Below are positions 35,403 through 47,680 of a DNA stretch of 64,000 bases, piece by piece. Made by a program: the position numbers and the translations under genes. The notes below the pieces were generated by a model that was not told where the DNA came from, ran no database searches, and saw only the letters and a list, made by a program, of their open reading frames with translations. This stretch comes from Brachionus sp. 'Tiscar' (lineage: Eukaryota; Rotifera; Eurotatoria; Ploima; Brachionidae): positions 29,224-93,223 of the forward strand of contig VANL01000044.1 in the NCBI GenBank assembly GCA_006352455.1, given 5' to 3'. The stretch's first letter is position 1; every line of letters begins with the position of its first letter.

Positions 35403-37359
35403 TAATTTTTTTTTTCCATAAATTAATTTAAAATGTTAAATTAAATGCTATATTTCGTATCTGGTCTAATTGTCTTATAAATGATAAAGATGATTATGAT
35501 GATTTTAATAAATTATTTAAATTTTTTCTCAAAAATAAAAAGCTATCGAAACGAACATGAAAACATATTATTTTTATCTCTTTTCGTTGCTTGAATCTTT
35601 TTCTTTTTGAAAGTAGCAACCAAAAATATTTATCTATCTATTTTCTGAAAATAAAAATAATGTTAAATTATTTAACAATCAATCTACCTTTTATTATTCT
35701 GCATGAGTAATGGGGCTAAAAGAAGCTATACTGAAGAAAATTTTTGTTTTACGAAACTATTTTGCTCTTCGAATGTTAATTTGACGTTTTTGATTTCAGC
35801 ATTTTAAAGCATATTGAAGTAAAGAAAAAAAGTTAAAATACTAATTAAAATAAATATCATTTAAAAAAAAAAATTGAAAATCTAACTTTAACCTAGTTTT
35901 ATGTGTAGGCATTTGATTATACCTTATTAATGAAGATTGTTTAAAAAATGAATAATTGAAATATTTTTTCAAAATTAGGATGAAAATTTACAGCTATTGT
36001 CTAGTCAAGCGTTGCTGCTTGGAACAGTAAATTTGAAAAAGAAAATGTTTTAATTTGATATAATATAAACAAATCTTTAAATTTATGCTAAAATAATTGG
36101 GTATTTTGGAGAAGTTAATTAATGCTTGTAATTAACTAGCTGCCGATAGATTATTTTACTATTCAATGGGCGTCTTAACGAATAACGTTAAAAGTTGAAA
36201 TAATTATTTGCCGTTGTTTATGAATGAATATTTTTTTTACTAAATGTATAATTTATTTTTTTAATTATTAATTATTAATAAAATGATAATTTAGTTTTTT
36301 GCTTGTTATGATTTGGCCGTGCTAATTCGCTTAAAAATTTTTGCAAAAAAATAGAATAAATGTACATTATATTTTTTCAATATCAAGCACATCTATTTGT
36401 CTGTTGAAATATTTTTGATACTCGCTACATTAATTAAATAAAATAGCTTTACGTCAAGACATTTGTCTGAGAGGAATGAAATAAAATCTTTTTTCCAGAC
36501 CGACACTTCATTTTGATTTATGTATTATAATTAAAATTGAAATTTTTGCCTTGAAAAAATGGATTTATGTCAAGATTCTTATGTATGTTTTCCTATTAAA
36601 AAGTATAATTTTCAATAATCTCCTTTAACCTTGCCTTTAGGAAATTAAATTAATTTTATATTCTAAAGCCTAAATATCAATAAACTTTAATTAAAAAGAA
36701 TTTTTTGTTAAAATCTTTAATCAATTCTTTAGAAGCTTTAAACACACACATTTTCAATATCCGATTTTCAGCAATAATTATTTAGAATAAAATTTGATCA
36801 CTTATTTTATTTTATTTTATTAAGCTTAAGCAATATGAAAAAAATTAATTTACGAAGACAGTTGATTACATTAATTTTGAAAATAACATTAATTTTAAAT
36901 CATATAACTTTTTACTAATCTTAAATTTTCCAATATTCGTATTTATTTGAAATAATAATTATTCAAATTTTTTTTAGTAGAAAATAATTATTAATCAAAT
37001 GAAAGCGATACATTTAGAAATTAAATTAAAATCCGATTTGATCCTAATTGGAGGCTTTTCATTTAAATTTTGAACTTAAATATATTCTCGTTTAAATTTT
37101 TTGCTTAATATGAACCGTCTCGGGTTATCAGTAGTTCGCTTATAATTAATTTTGGCTGCTTGAGAAAAATCTGTCTTTTTCAATTTTACAAAAACCTAAA
37201 GCAAATTATTAAATATTTTTCAACACTTTACTTAAATTCAAATCTGCTTGAATTAATATTCTTAAAGTAACAAGATAATAAACATAACTTCCAATAATAA
37301 TTAAAAATAAAAATCAATCAATTATGATTTTTTCAAATTTTATTTTAAAGCAAAAAATA
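35403..37359. other. Intergenic upstream of USP6NL-like gene
   Basis: AT-rich. A 40-codon stretch ending at 37076 (minus, 37076-37195, QAAKINYKRTTDNPRRF) is open and could be a terminal exon of something, but I could not link it to an upstream exon with confidence. Confidence 0.4.
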
Positions 37360-37476
37360 TTAGTTATTTATGAAAAATTGATATCCAACCCAAAAGATTA
37401 AATGAAGAAAAAACCCAATAACAATTGTTGCTGGTAAAAGATTTAAAAAATAAATCCATCCTTCGATTGGCACCAT
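37360..37476 (-). CDS. Possible 38-aa single-span membrane peptide
   Basis: ATG to stop with one strongly hydrophobic segment (LLPATIVIGFFLHLIFWVGY). It begins only 7 bases after the CRCP stop on the same strand, so the two could share a transcript. I do not recognise it; it has the look of a small mitochondrial or ER subunit. A chance frame or a 3' UTR cannot be excluded. Confidence 0.3.
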   Translation of the reverse strand: MVPIEGWIYFLNLLPATIVIGFFLHLIFWVGYQFFINN

Positions 37477-37483
37477 TTTCTAT

Positions 37484-37963
37484 TCAATTATTAAAATCGT
37501 TGTCTAAAGATTCTGTTTCAATATTTTCTTCTGATTCTTGATTATCTGGTAGATTTTTTTGGACAAACTCTAGCAGATTATCCATTTGTTCGATAGTAAA
37601 ACGTTCTTCACTATCTTCAATCAAACATTGAAGTTCAACTGCACTTGAAGGACGGTGATTTAGTAATTGCAACTTTTCGACTTTGGCTAAATTATATTCT
37701 TTATATTTTTCATCTAACTGTGTTAAAAAATTGTCGACGGTTTCAGCTGATTGTTTTACACAAGGTGTTTTCTCTAAATATTTAAGACTCTCGTATACAA
37801 TTGTAGGTAAATGTTTGTCGACGTTGATGTTAAAATTAGAATTATTTGGATCGAGATTCTTTTTCTTTATTATCTTCTGAGCGGATTTTTCTTTGGTTTC
37901 CTTAAGCAATGTGTATACTTCAAAATTTGACAGAAGAGCAACGTTTTTATTGACGATTTCCAT
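37484..37963 (-). CDS. CRCP: RNA polymerase III subunit RPC9 (CRCP)
   Basis: Single exon, 159 aa (human about 148). It begins with NVALLSNFEVYTLLKETKE, then YESLKYLEKTPC, LAKVEKLQLLNHRPSSAVEL and EERFTIEQMDNLLEFVQ, the hallmark blocks of the Rpb4/RPC9 family. With RPC8 it forms the stalk of pol III that contacts initiation factors. The Lys-rich insertion after residue 25 and an acidic tail (QESEENIETESLD) are the only departures from relatives. It probably has its own promoter in the gap 37964-38699. Confidence 0.92.
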   Translation of the reverse strand: MEIVNKNVALLSNFEVYTLLKETKEKSAQKIIKKKNLDPNNSNFNINVDKHLPTIVYESLKYLEKTPCVKQSAETVDNFLTQLDEKYKEYNLAKVEKLQLLNHRPSSAVELQCLIEDSEERFTIEQMDNLLEFVQKNLPDNQESEENIETESLDNDFNN

Positions 37964-38699
37964 ATATTTTTCTATTATATTAATTTTGTAAATTTAGTCT
38001 CCTCTGTGATTGTGTAATCCCTGCTAGTAGAACAAAAATCCAAGTTGTTAATACCAATATAAAAAAAAACTTTAAATTTTTCAAAAATTAGTAAATGAAT
38101 AATTTTATAAAAATAAATCGAATTACTAAGTTAACAATTAGCCGAATTTGCTTGGAATTGAGAAATCTCATTGATAGTGCCAAAATTACTAATAAAAATA
38201 AAATTTAAATTTGTTTTTTTTTATTTAACTTAAATATACCCTTTTATTGTCATAGTGATTAGAATGAAAGTTTAGAAGGATAAAAACAAAAAAATTGTCT
38301 TTCACTATTTAACTAAAATTAACTAAACAAATTTAATAAAATTAGAGTATTATGCAAATCAAAATCTTTTTTTAGATGGAATCAGATTAAGTAAACACAA
38401 TTAAAATATAAGTTAATTTCGAATTTTATCTATTCTTTTATTCTTTTTAGTAGAATAAAAAATAATAAAAAAGTGTGAAAAAAAAGGAAAAAAGAAAAGA
38501 CAATCAATTAATCAATTAAATTTGATTGTTTGTTTTATTATTTGAATTAGTTTTACGCAGACGTCCGCTGCCTATTTTTGAACTAGTTGAGTTTAACTTC
38601 ACTGCTTCTAAAACTAACAGATATACGATTCTGCCTGAATTGTTTGAATTTCTGTTTAAATAGGTATATCAGTTTGTTTTGATATACCTAAAAATTCTC
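37964..38699. other. Intergenic with an 11-bp hairpin
   Basis: AT-rich. TAGGTATATCA (38661-38671) and its exact complement (38680-38690) form a stem with an 8-base loop next to the transposon relic. No gene seen. Confidence 0.5.
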
Positions 38700-39208
38700 A
38701 ATTTTTTGGACACATTGAATTTCTTTGGTAATGTTTTCTTTCGGCGACTTTTCGAAGCGTTTTTCTAAATACGTAAATCTAAGGTTCGAAACGATAGAAG
38801 CCCCATATTGTAACCGACACCAATTGCATGTTTGCATACAAATGTTTTCTTCCGATACGGACATGAACATTTACTCAACTGCCAACAACTGTTTGTTCAT
38901 TTCAATTATTGTATGAGAGTCATTCGTTTTTACATAACACTGATCAAAAGTATTTATTACCCTTTTTTTATTATTCAAATTTGCACCCCATGTTATATTT
39001 TCATCTAAACCTGCTTTAAATTCTCTAAACAATCATCTAGTGTCTCATAAGTCTTAAACACATCATACGCCATGTTCTCTCCTCTTCGCTTTTTCGGCAT
39101 CGGTTCTTCAAGATCGTCTTCAGTATCGTTTCCCTCGTTAAAAACACAAATGATGATCGATGTTGATTCAGATTTAGATTCGAAATTTTGAACCATTTTT
39201 GTATTCAA
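38700..39208 (-). pseudogene. MULE-like transposase relic with SWIM zinc finger
   Basis: An intact first frame (39208-39008) starts MNTKMVQNFES and includes PMPKKRRGENMAYDVFKTYE. After a one-base shift the sequence reads on as NNKKRVINTFDQCYVKTND. After a second shift it gives KCSCPYRKKTFVCKHAIGV, a textbook CxC...CxH SWIM finger as found near the C-terminus of Mutator-like transposases. A stop follows, then a basic tail. The central DDE region is missing. It is a frameshifted, internally deleted copy. The MULE assignment is inference from the SWIM finger and order. Confidence 0.65.
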
Positions 39209-39228
39209 ATTTTGTATAATATTTGGAT

Positions 39229-39292
39229 TTATTAATTATTTGTTTGTTTTCAGTACCGAGCTTGAGCTCCTTCAGAATTAAAAATAAAGTTA
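39229..39292. repeat. Dispersed repeat end (copy 1)
   Basis: AGTACCGAGCTTGAGCTCCT, then TCAGAATTAAAA, matches 63901-63965. On the minus strand both copies finish in an A/T tail of the AAATA type, suggesting a retroelement 3' end. Confidence 0.6.
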
Positions 39293-39662
39293 ACACTAGA
39301 AGGCCCGAGGGTTGTTTTTTTAAACTAAATTGATCGTAGAAAAATAAACTATTATTATTATTATAAAGAAACTAAAAATAAAAATATAAAAATTTTAAAA
39401 AATTTTGAAATAAATTTTATTTATTATTCTTGAAATTTTAATTTGAAATTTTTGTAATAAATCAGCTAAATTGATTAAAAACCATAATTAAAAAAACTAC
39501 TAAAAAAAACTAATTATCTATTTTATGATCTGCTATTGAAAAAAAATATAATTCCTACTAGAAGAAATAAATTTGCTACTAGAGAAAATATAAGCCATTT
39601 TGTTTTGTCCGTTTAATTTTTTTAATTTAGGATAAAAAATATTTTTAAGTGATGATTCTTTA

Positions 39663-40985
39663 TTGTATATGACAGTAAATTATTACAGTTATTTTGAACC
39701 TGTCAGTCTGACTTCAGAAAAGCCAAAAGCACCCGAAGATCACATATTGAGATTAAAACAATCAATAACAGATGTATTCAACCGCAATCAACTAACTGGA
39801 GCTATCTTCTTCGATCTTGAAAAAGCCTTTGACAAAACATCACACAGTGGTATAATTGGAAAATTATAAGAACACAATCTTCATACAGCATTTCTTTGAT
39901 GGATCGAAAACTTTCTCACAAACCGCTCTTTTAGAATCTACAATGATCAAACATCAAAAAATAAGTCAATTAAATGTGGAGTCCCTCAAGGAAGCTGTCT
40001 ATCCCCTACTATTTTTATTCTTTTTTTTAGCGATATTGCTAAAAGTATTCCTCCTGATGTTAAAATAGCCTTATTCGCAGTTTACCTCTGTATTTGGGCA
40101 TCCAAGGGAAATTCAAATAATTCTGCAAAAAGCAGTAAATAGAATCATCAAGTAATGCGAAAAATGGGGATTTAAAATTAATGAAAAGAAAACTTACTAT
40201 AACTTTTACCAAAGCTGGTCTTCGAAAAAACGATGAGAAAACATGAAAACAGGAATGAAAATAAAAATTGGGAATTCACATATTCCTCTCGAACATAATC
40301 CAAATCCAACATTCCTTGGTATTAAATTAGATACCAAAATTAACTACAAAGAACATTTGAAAATTATCATTTCAAAACAAATTTCCAAAATAAACCTAAT
40401 CAGAATATAAATTATTTCCAAAATATATAATGGGGATCATCTTTTAGAATCAACAGAATTTTATATATGTCACTCATAAGATCATTATTCGACTACTGTT
40501 TTATAATTCTACAATCAGATACTCAGAATATAAAATCCGAAATGCAAAAAATGAAAAATCGAGTCTTGAGAATCATCAAGTATTTTCCCCTAAGGACAAG
40601 TACCAAAACAGTCCACAAAGTGTTAAAAATCGACTTGATAGATGACAGAGGTAATAAGCTTTTTTCAAAATTTATCACCACCAGACAAAGCCACGAATTA
40701 GTAGCTCTCGAGATCCAGGAGTTTATGCTTCAGGGCTCTGACAGAAACAATTTAAAGTACCAAACACTCTTTTATTCAATCATAAACACACCAATTTCTT
40801 AGTAGAACTTTAATTTTACATTGTTTATGTAATATAAATATTAATTTTTATACTCTAATTGTACACTTATAATTTACAGATATTTTATTTTAATCATATT
40901 TAACCATGTGGGCTGAAAAGAAGGCTCTGCCATTAAGAACCGCCCTGGAAAAACTTTTCCTAAATTATTTTTTAAATAAATGAAT
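39663..40985 (+). pseudogene. Decayed non-LTR retrotransposon (LINE) with reverse transcriptase
   Basis: Reading across several frame changes: PVSLTS, DHILRLKQSITDVFNRNQ, AIFFDLEKAFDK (first catalytic Asp present), FLTNRSFRIYND, KCGVPQGSCLSP, then FAVYLCIWAS where FADD should be, so the catalytic Asp pair is gone. After degenerate sequence, SLIRSLFDYC and MKNRVLRIIKYFP belong to the post-polymerase part. The 3' end near 40985 runs into AAATAAATGAATAAA. Type looks like the jockey group of non-LTR elements. It is 5'-truncated, frameshifted and dead. Confidence 0.85.
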
Positions 40986-41357
40986 AAATTTAAAGATTAT
41001 CCGGCGCTTTTTTTTCAAGCCTAAGGAATGGTCTTTAGAATTTCAGTAATTATTGTATATTAAATAAACTTTAAAATTTAGTTTTAAAGTTGTCGACATA
41101 AAATGGAACTTACGAAGTTTAATCAATTTATATATTAGAGGAAATAAACAAGATATTAAATCAAATGAAATTGGATTGGATGAGTTGAGAAAAAATTTTG
41201 AAAAATTTTTCGGATTTCTATAACGAGAATACACATTTTCAAAAACTAGCTATAACTATTGATTTTAATGTTCTATTTTTTGTGTTAAAAACAACTACGA
41301 ATTTAACTCTTAAGTGCTTTTTAAAATATTATTTTAGAAAAAAAAATTATTAAAATT
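40986..41357. other. Intergenic
   Basis: A 63-codon minus-strand frame at 41043-41234 (YSRYRNPKNFSKFF...) might be an exon linked to the small frame at 41358-41534, but the simplest splice is out of phase. An alternative donor inside that frame would fit. Confidence 0.3.
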
Positions 41358-41534
41358 TTACCATTGATTTAAGAATAATTCAGTATGGTTTTTTTTACTG
41401 AAATTACTAATGAATAAAAAAATTTGATAATCGTGTGAAAATTCAGTCTGATCAATTGAGTCAACACAGGATTCATTCGTTGATTTATCTTCTTCCGAAA
41501 AATTTTTTGATGACTGATCCTTTATCTTTCCCAT
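41358..41534 (-). CDS. Small hypothetical frame, 58 aa, doubtful
   Basis: MGKIKDQSSKNFSEEDKSTN to FLNQW then stop. Ser/Asp-rich with no family match. It could be the first exon of a two-exon gene with 41043-41234 through an internal donor (phase 1). Weak. Confidence 0.2.
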   Translation of the reverse strand: MGKIKDQSSKNFSEEDKSTNESCVDSIDQTEFSHDYQIFLFISNFSKKNHTELFLNQW

Positions 41535-42152
41535 ATTTGATGTTTTGAACAGGATTTTTGTGTCTCCTAAATGTTGAATAAGGGATCGTTTTATCGCCTT
41601 TCAATAGCTATTTCTTTTTTTAGACATTATACAATTTATTTTATCTAACGTAAAAACTTTTAAATCATCGAAATATATGGTAGCTTATCAAACAATTATT
41701 CATTTTGAATATAATTAATTATATATTATATATATTATTCGTCTATTTTGTCTTTACAAAATTCAATTGTTTTTAATTTTTTAAAGTAAAAAAAAAATTT
41801 AATTAAAATTAATTGCCACTTTTTTTTTAATCTGATTTTTTTTCTCGTAGAATCTTATTTTTTTCTCGCTTTTTTTAAAATTTAACGATTTTTATCGTTA
41901 TCATATTTTATAGCGACAGCTTACTTTTATACAAAATATATTCTAGTGAAATGTATTTTTATTATATTTAAAATATAAATTTAAAAGCGAGTTGAAAAAA
42001 ATATCTTAAGAGAATTCAGAAAGGGAAGAAAAACATACTTCATCTAAAACATAAAGATGTATTCGGGTGGATTTCTTATATAAAAACGCTTTTATTTCTA
42101 AAATTAATTTTAAATTTTATTTTTTTAATTTATATTTGAATAAATCATATTA
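41535..42152. other. Intergenic
   Basis: AT-rich with T-runs; nothing recognised. Confidence 0.4.
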
Positions 42153-42953
42153 TTAATAAGCATATTCGGGGCCTCTATAAACTTTTCTAGATTGAAATTT
42201 TTGATCATCATAATCCCATTTTTCTGCAGTACGAGGCTTTTGCTCTTCCTTAAAAATAATTTTTTGAAAATGAATGAATAATTTTTTTCAAAACTGAAAC
42301 TCTTACCGGTAGGTAAATTCCTCTTGTTTGAATTAAATTGAATCCTTTCTTATCCTCCCAATCCTAATGAAAAAATAATTTTCTTTTATCATAATGAATA
42401 TGAGCTAAGCTCATTAAATTAAGAGAAATGTTACGTTATTATTGTATTTAAAGTTATACCAAATAACACAAGCTCCAACATATCCTAAGAATAATTTTGG
42501 TATTACCATTCTAAATAGGGGTACTCGATGTTGGCCAAAAATTGGAGTAAGAGCTTGAAATAAACGATCAGTAGGACCCCTATATAATCTTCTAATGGGA
42601 TTATAGATCATTCGTTCTAACTCAGGGACTCTGACCGGTTCACGTTCAGTTAATTCTTGAGATTTCAACCAAATTTTACGTCGATGTCGGTCTTCTTCAC
42701 TCATTTTAAATGGCAAACGTTGTCTCTCATTAGGATAAGGTTCAATGGGAAACGGTTTTTCATGAGTTGGAAAGTGGTCATAAGCAGTTGCTTCTTTGGT
42801 CCATTTTGTCTCCTGACTTAGCAGTTTTTTCACCTCAGCTTTTAAATTTTGTTTTAAGGTATCTTTTTTTTTATTTTCGGTCATGTCTTTTTCTTTATTG
42901 TTGGTCATTCTATTTTCTTTAAATTTTATTATTTTGTAATTTAGAAATTTCAT
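42153..42953 (-). CDS. NDUFB6: Complex I subunit NDUFB6-like
   Basis: Three phase-0 exons: 42435-42953, 42307-42363, 42153-42248 (223 aa). The core RHRRKIWLKSQELTEREPV matches the diagnostic block of the B17 subunit. It is followed by a C-terminal-half membrane segment (LFLGYVGACVIWYNF) and a tail with DWEDKKGF and EYAY. The protein is an accessory membrane-arm subunit of mitochondrial respiratory complex I with one transmembrane helix. It is longer than the vertebrate protein (about 128 aa), with a Lys-rich N-terminus; an in-frame ATG at MTNNKEKD, 15 residues on, could be the true start. The call rests on one strong block plus topology. Confidence 0.72.
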
Positions 42954-43109
42954 TAAACGAATTCTATTTCGTTTGAATTTTAGAAATAATCAAAATAAAG
43001 ATTAAGAAAAATACGTTTATTAGAAAATCATAATATTTGACATTGCCTTAAGATTTCTATTTACAATGAATAAAAAAACTGTTATTTTATCAATTTTTAC
43101 AATAATTAT

Positions 43110-46100
43110 CTATTCTTCAGAAATATCTGTCAAATCAAGAGAGAGTATTTTGCTAGAAATGCATTCATCTGCAACTGGATAAACTCCTATTAAAGCATCA
43201 GAGTGCTGAAAAAATTCTTCTTTCAACGAGATTACTATACATTGCAAGCCTTTTCGGGATTGATCTTTTATATAATTTGCAACTTTGCCAATATTGGTAT
43301 TATCTAGAGCAGCATCTACCTCATCTAGAACAAAGAAAGGCGATGGGTTGAAACTTCGTACAGCAAACAATAAAGCTAAGGCTGCGACTGTCTTCTCACC
43401 ACCACTCAAATTGTCCATTTGTCTAAATCGTTTTCCTGGTGCAACACAATTGTAGATTATTCCTTCGCTATATGGCTCTTCTACATTTTCTAATACTAAA
43501 CTTGCCTGTGCTCCTTGATTCATACACAAAGATTTATATATTTCATCTATGCGACTATTTATGTGGTCAAAGCATTTTATGAATCTATCATAGCGTTCTT
43601 GTTTTATTTTCATAAAAGAACTGCGAGCTTTTTTTGCCTGGAGTCGAGCTTTATCAAACTCAGCTGTAGTGCTTTCCCACATTTCAGTTACGGTGTCAAG
43701 TCTTTTAAAAAAATAAAGTATAAGAATTAAGCAAAATAAAAAAAATAATTCGTAAAATACAATAGAAAAAAATTATTAAAAATATGATATAAAAAATCAA
43801 TAAATCTCATTTAAAAAAGATTCAATCTGTGACTATGTAGATATTGATAACCTAGGTGACGGTTGAGAATATAGGAAATTTAAAAAAAAGTAACTGTATA
43901 TATTTACTTTTCGTCAACTCGATGATTTGGTATTTGGAAATTTTGCAATATTTCTCTTAGTTCACTAACTCGATTTGAAATTCTTGCTTCTGTTCGTTCA
44001 ATGTCATCCTCAGAATCAATCTAGTACAAAAATTAATCAAAATGATTAGAGAATGTAAATTCTTTAAAGTAATCAAAAATTACATTCAAAAACTCAGTAT
44101 CTAATTGTTTATAGTCTATTTTTATTTGAGCTTCTTTTTCAAAAATCAAGGTCTGATCTTGCGTTGAAACAGTATTTAGAGTGCTAGGAGCTTTGAATGA
44201 TTCAGATGTATTATTCATATTTTGCAGAGCTGGAGGTTGTGAGGCTAAATCTTCTTCATTTATATCATCCATAGAACCAATAATCATTGGCAAATCAATT
44301 AAATCAAGTTTTGAATTTTTTAGAATAGCATGGCGTTCTAATTTTTTGTCCATTAATTTTGCTTCAATCGAATTAATTTTTTTTCTAAAATCATTTACTT
44401 CTTTGTTATTTGAAAATAGTTTTTTTTTTAGCTCGTTTATATCAGCTTCATAATTAGTCGCTTCATTTCTTAATTCCTCAATCTGAATTTTTTTACTCTC
44501 AATTTGACTCTCGATCTCATTAATTGATTCTTTCAGCATGTCTTCTTCTTTTTTCAAATTAACAAGCTCTTTTTCATTCTCTTTCAAGTCTTTTTCCCAT
44601 TTATTGTAACTTTTTAAAGTATCGCGCGACTTTTCGAACTCAAGTTGTGTTTTTAAACGAGTTTCTTTCTCCTTAAAAGCCATTCTTTCTTTCACAGCTT
44701 CTTGCTGGCCCGCTAGCTCCCGTTCTTCATAAACCCTGATGTTATCAACTTCGATTTCACGACAAAAATCACTGAAAATCTCATCCTCAATTTTATTCCT
44801 ATCATGTTTAATGTTTTTAATTTTAATTGATCTTTCTTGAATTCTATCGGTTATTTCTTTAATCTTAGGATCATGTCCCAAATTTTCTTTTTTAGTTTGT
44901 TCAAGTTCGTTTTCTAGTTTTAAAATTTGATCTCGCTCAGCCTTATCTTGATTTTGCTTTGAATACTTTAATCGGTACTCCAATCCTTTTAAGTTAGCCC
45001 TCAGATCGCTCAATTCTGGTTCTTTCCTTTTAATTTTTATTTGCTCTTTCAGCTGTTCTGTCAGATGATCTTTTCTTTTTCTTAATAACTCCATATGTTT
45101 TTCATCCCATCGTTTGGCTTTTTGTCTTAATTCAAATGAACCACCAGAAATTAGGCCAGATTTTTGAAATAATGTTCCATCTAAGGAAACAACTTTATGT
45201 CTTTTTGAACCACCAAATGCCAAATTTCTGGCATCTTCATCTGTTTCACAAACTAGACAATTTCCCACTGCGAACAAAAGAGCTTTTTTTATTTGAGGTG
45301 GATTGAACTTAATTACATCAAATAGCATTTTTGTATGCTTTGGATCACGAATTTCCCTTAATCTTTCATCTAAAGTTGGAGCATCAATAAAATCAAGAGG
45401 ATAAAATGTTTCAGATTGTATTCTTTGTTCCTTCATGAATTGAATGCATTCACGTGCTGTTTTCTCACAGTCGACAACAATTGCATCCATACTCCTTCCC
45501 ATAACTTTTGTAATTGCAAGTTGATATTTTCTATGGACAGGTTCGCAATGATCAATTAACCTTCCATACTTAGTTAGAAAATTTTAAATTTAAATATTTT
45601 TTATCTAAAAAAATTTACCACTCCAGAAAATTTTTTTTTTAGTTGTTCGATAGTCTCTGATTTTTTCTGATTACGAGCCGACTCACTTTTGTCAATCTTT
45701 AAATTTTAATAATAGATTTAAGTTAAATTTTAACTGAAATTCTAAAAATTAGACATTTTAATTAGCTTATTTAGAAATTTTTAGGTCATTTTTATTAGAA
45801 TAACAATCTCATAGTAAGGTTTAAAATATAATATATTTTAAACCTTACTATGAGATTTTTGTCCTCATACCTAAAATCCAATAATATTGGATTTTAGGTA
45901 TGAAATAAAGAGACAAAATCTAAACCAGCTTTTTTAGGATAATTAGTTTTATAAGCAAATCATTAGCTAAAATATCTTAACAATTTTATTTTTTAATTTA
46001 AAAATTAGAAAAATTATTTTCTAAATAAACTAATTTAAGAATATGCCATATATTAAAAATTTACTTTGGCATCACCAATTTCATTAACTATTTTTGCATA

Positions 46101-47680
46101 TTCATTCTCGTAATTGACGCATAGGACTTTTGCTTTTTCAATTTCTTCATTCATTTGAACCTCCAGTTGTTTTTGTTGACTTATTTGAGTTTCAGTATTA
46201 CTTGATAAAAATTAATTTAAATATTTTATAGAATTTTAAACAAAAAAATACTTAATATATTCTATTAATTTATTTAATTTTAGTTTTTGTTCTTCAAGTT
46301 CATATTCTTTCTGCTTAATTTTCAGATTAGCATCATTTCTTTTTCTTGTTTCGTTATCCAATTTGTCTTGATCAAGTTTTTGTTCTCTTAGTAAACCATC
46401 TAATTGATCTTGAAATTGTGTATTTCTTTGAGCCACAACTTCCTTCAACTTCTGGTATTCCCTCATTTGAGATTCTCTTAATTCTAAACTGATTCCTTGA
46501 CTTAAATATTCTTGCTCAATGCTTTTTTCGAATTCCATTCTTTCCTCTTGCAAAATTTTCAGTTCTTCTTCGATCTGTTTTATTTCATTTAGATGTGCGT
46601 CATTTGCTTTCAAAGCCGAATCTCTGCATGTTTTCAAAGATTCGATTTTTTTTTGGATATGAGACGAGTTTTCTTTAGCTTTTATGAATTGAGGTTTTTT
46701 CTTGGCTAAATTAATTTCCAATTCTTTTATTTTTTCATCTAATTTTGAAATTTCACGGTTTTTTTGGCCGTGAATTCTTTTTTTATCTTTTATTTCTTCG
46801 TCAACTTTGTCCCTTTTGTTCTCAATTGTTTTTATTTCTAACTTTTTTTTATGTAATTCATCGTTAACATCTTCTGTTGCTTTTTCATTATAATATAGTT
46901 GAAATAACCGAAGCTGTAGCTCTTGTTCGTGCTTTAACAAACAACTTAAAATTAATTACATTATTATAACAAAAGAATTACCATTTCATTTTTAAGTCTT
47001 TGGTATTTTTCTGCCTCTTCTTTCTCAAGTCTAGCCTCTTTTTTTTGAGCAGCAACCCCTCTTTTCTTTTGAAAGTTAGCTTGAGTTTCGTGTTCAGCTT
47101 TTTCCATTTCAGTTTTTAATTTTTCGTATTCCTCTTTTAATTCGATTGATCTACTAATTTCTTCGAATACATGTGTTATTTCTTTAGCATTTTTAATCGC
47201 TATTGATTCAACTTGGCCTTGGTAAACCAAAAAATTTTTGGCTCTTAGATAGATTCCAATTTTTTCAAGTTCTGTTTGGTAATCGATAGCATTTATAATT
47301 TTCCCATCAATCCTGTATTCGGATGAGGATCCAATTACGGTTCGAGTAAACTTTATCTCTTTGCCTATTTCATCTTCTAATGTATTCCTATTTTCCTCGT
47401 CTAGTATTGAATCGATTTGTTCATACGAATAAACAAAGCTTACGCTTGCACGATTCGAAGCTGGCTTGCCGATTGGGGCTCCATGAATTAAATCGCTGAG
47501 TTTTTTTACTCTTAAATTTTTAGTCGATTCCCCTAAGACAAAACTAATTGCGTCCATCATATTTGATTTTCCGGATCCATTAGGTCCTATTATTGCTGTG
47601 AATGATTTAAAAGGTCCTATTTTAACCGTGCCTTTGTAGGATTTGAAGTTTTCAAGTTCAATACTTTTTAAATAGCCCAT
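43110..47680 (-). CDS. SMC1A: Cohesin subunit SMC1
   Basis: Seven exons: 46982-47680, 46252-46931, 46065-46200, 45619-45696, 44084-45568, 43908-44020, 43110-43701, all in phase (1260 aa; human SMC1A 1233). Order: N-terminal ATPase half with IIGPNGSGKSNMMDAISFVLG (Walker A), first coiled coil, hinge (YGRLIDHCEPVHRKYQLAIT ... LFQKSGLISGGS), second coiled coil, then the C-terminal half with LSGGEKTVAALALLF (signature) and FFVLDEVDAALDNTN (Walker B). With SMC3, RAD21 and STAG it forms cohesin, holding sister chromatids and folding chromatin. All ATPase motifs are intact. Intron 45697-46064 holds two perfect palindromes. The stop lies 156 bases upstream of the NDUFB6 start on the same strand. Confidence 0.97.
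45805..45902. repeat. Two adjacent perfect palindromes in an SMC1 intron
   Basis: 45805-45829 pairs exactly with 45833-45857 (25-bp stem, 3-base spacer; begins AATCTCATAGTAAGGTTTAA). Eight bases on, 45866-45883 pairs exactly with 45885-45902 (18-bp stem, 1-base spacer; CATACCTAAAATCCAATA). Confidence 0.95.
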
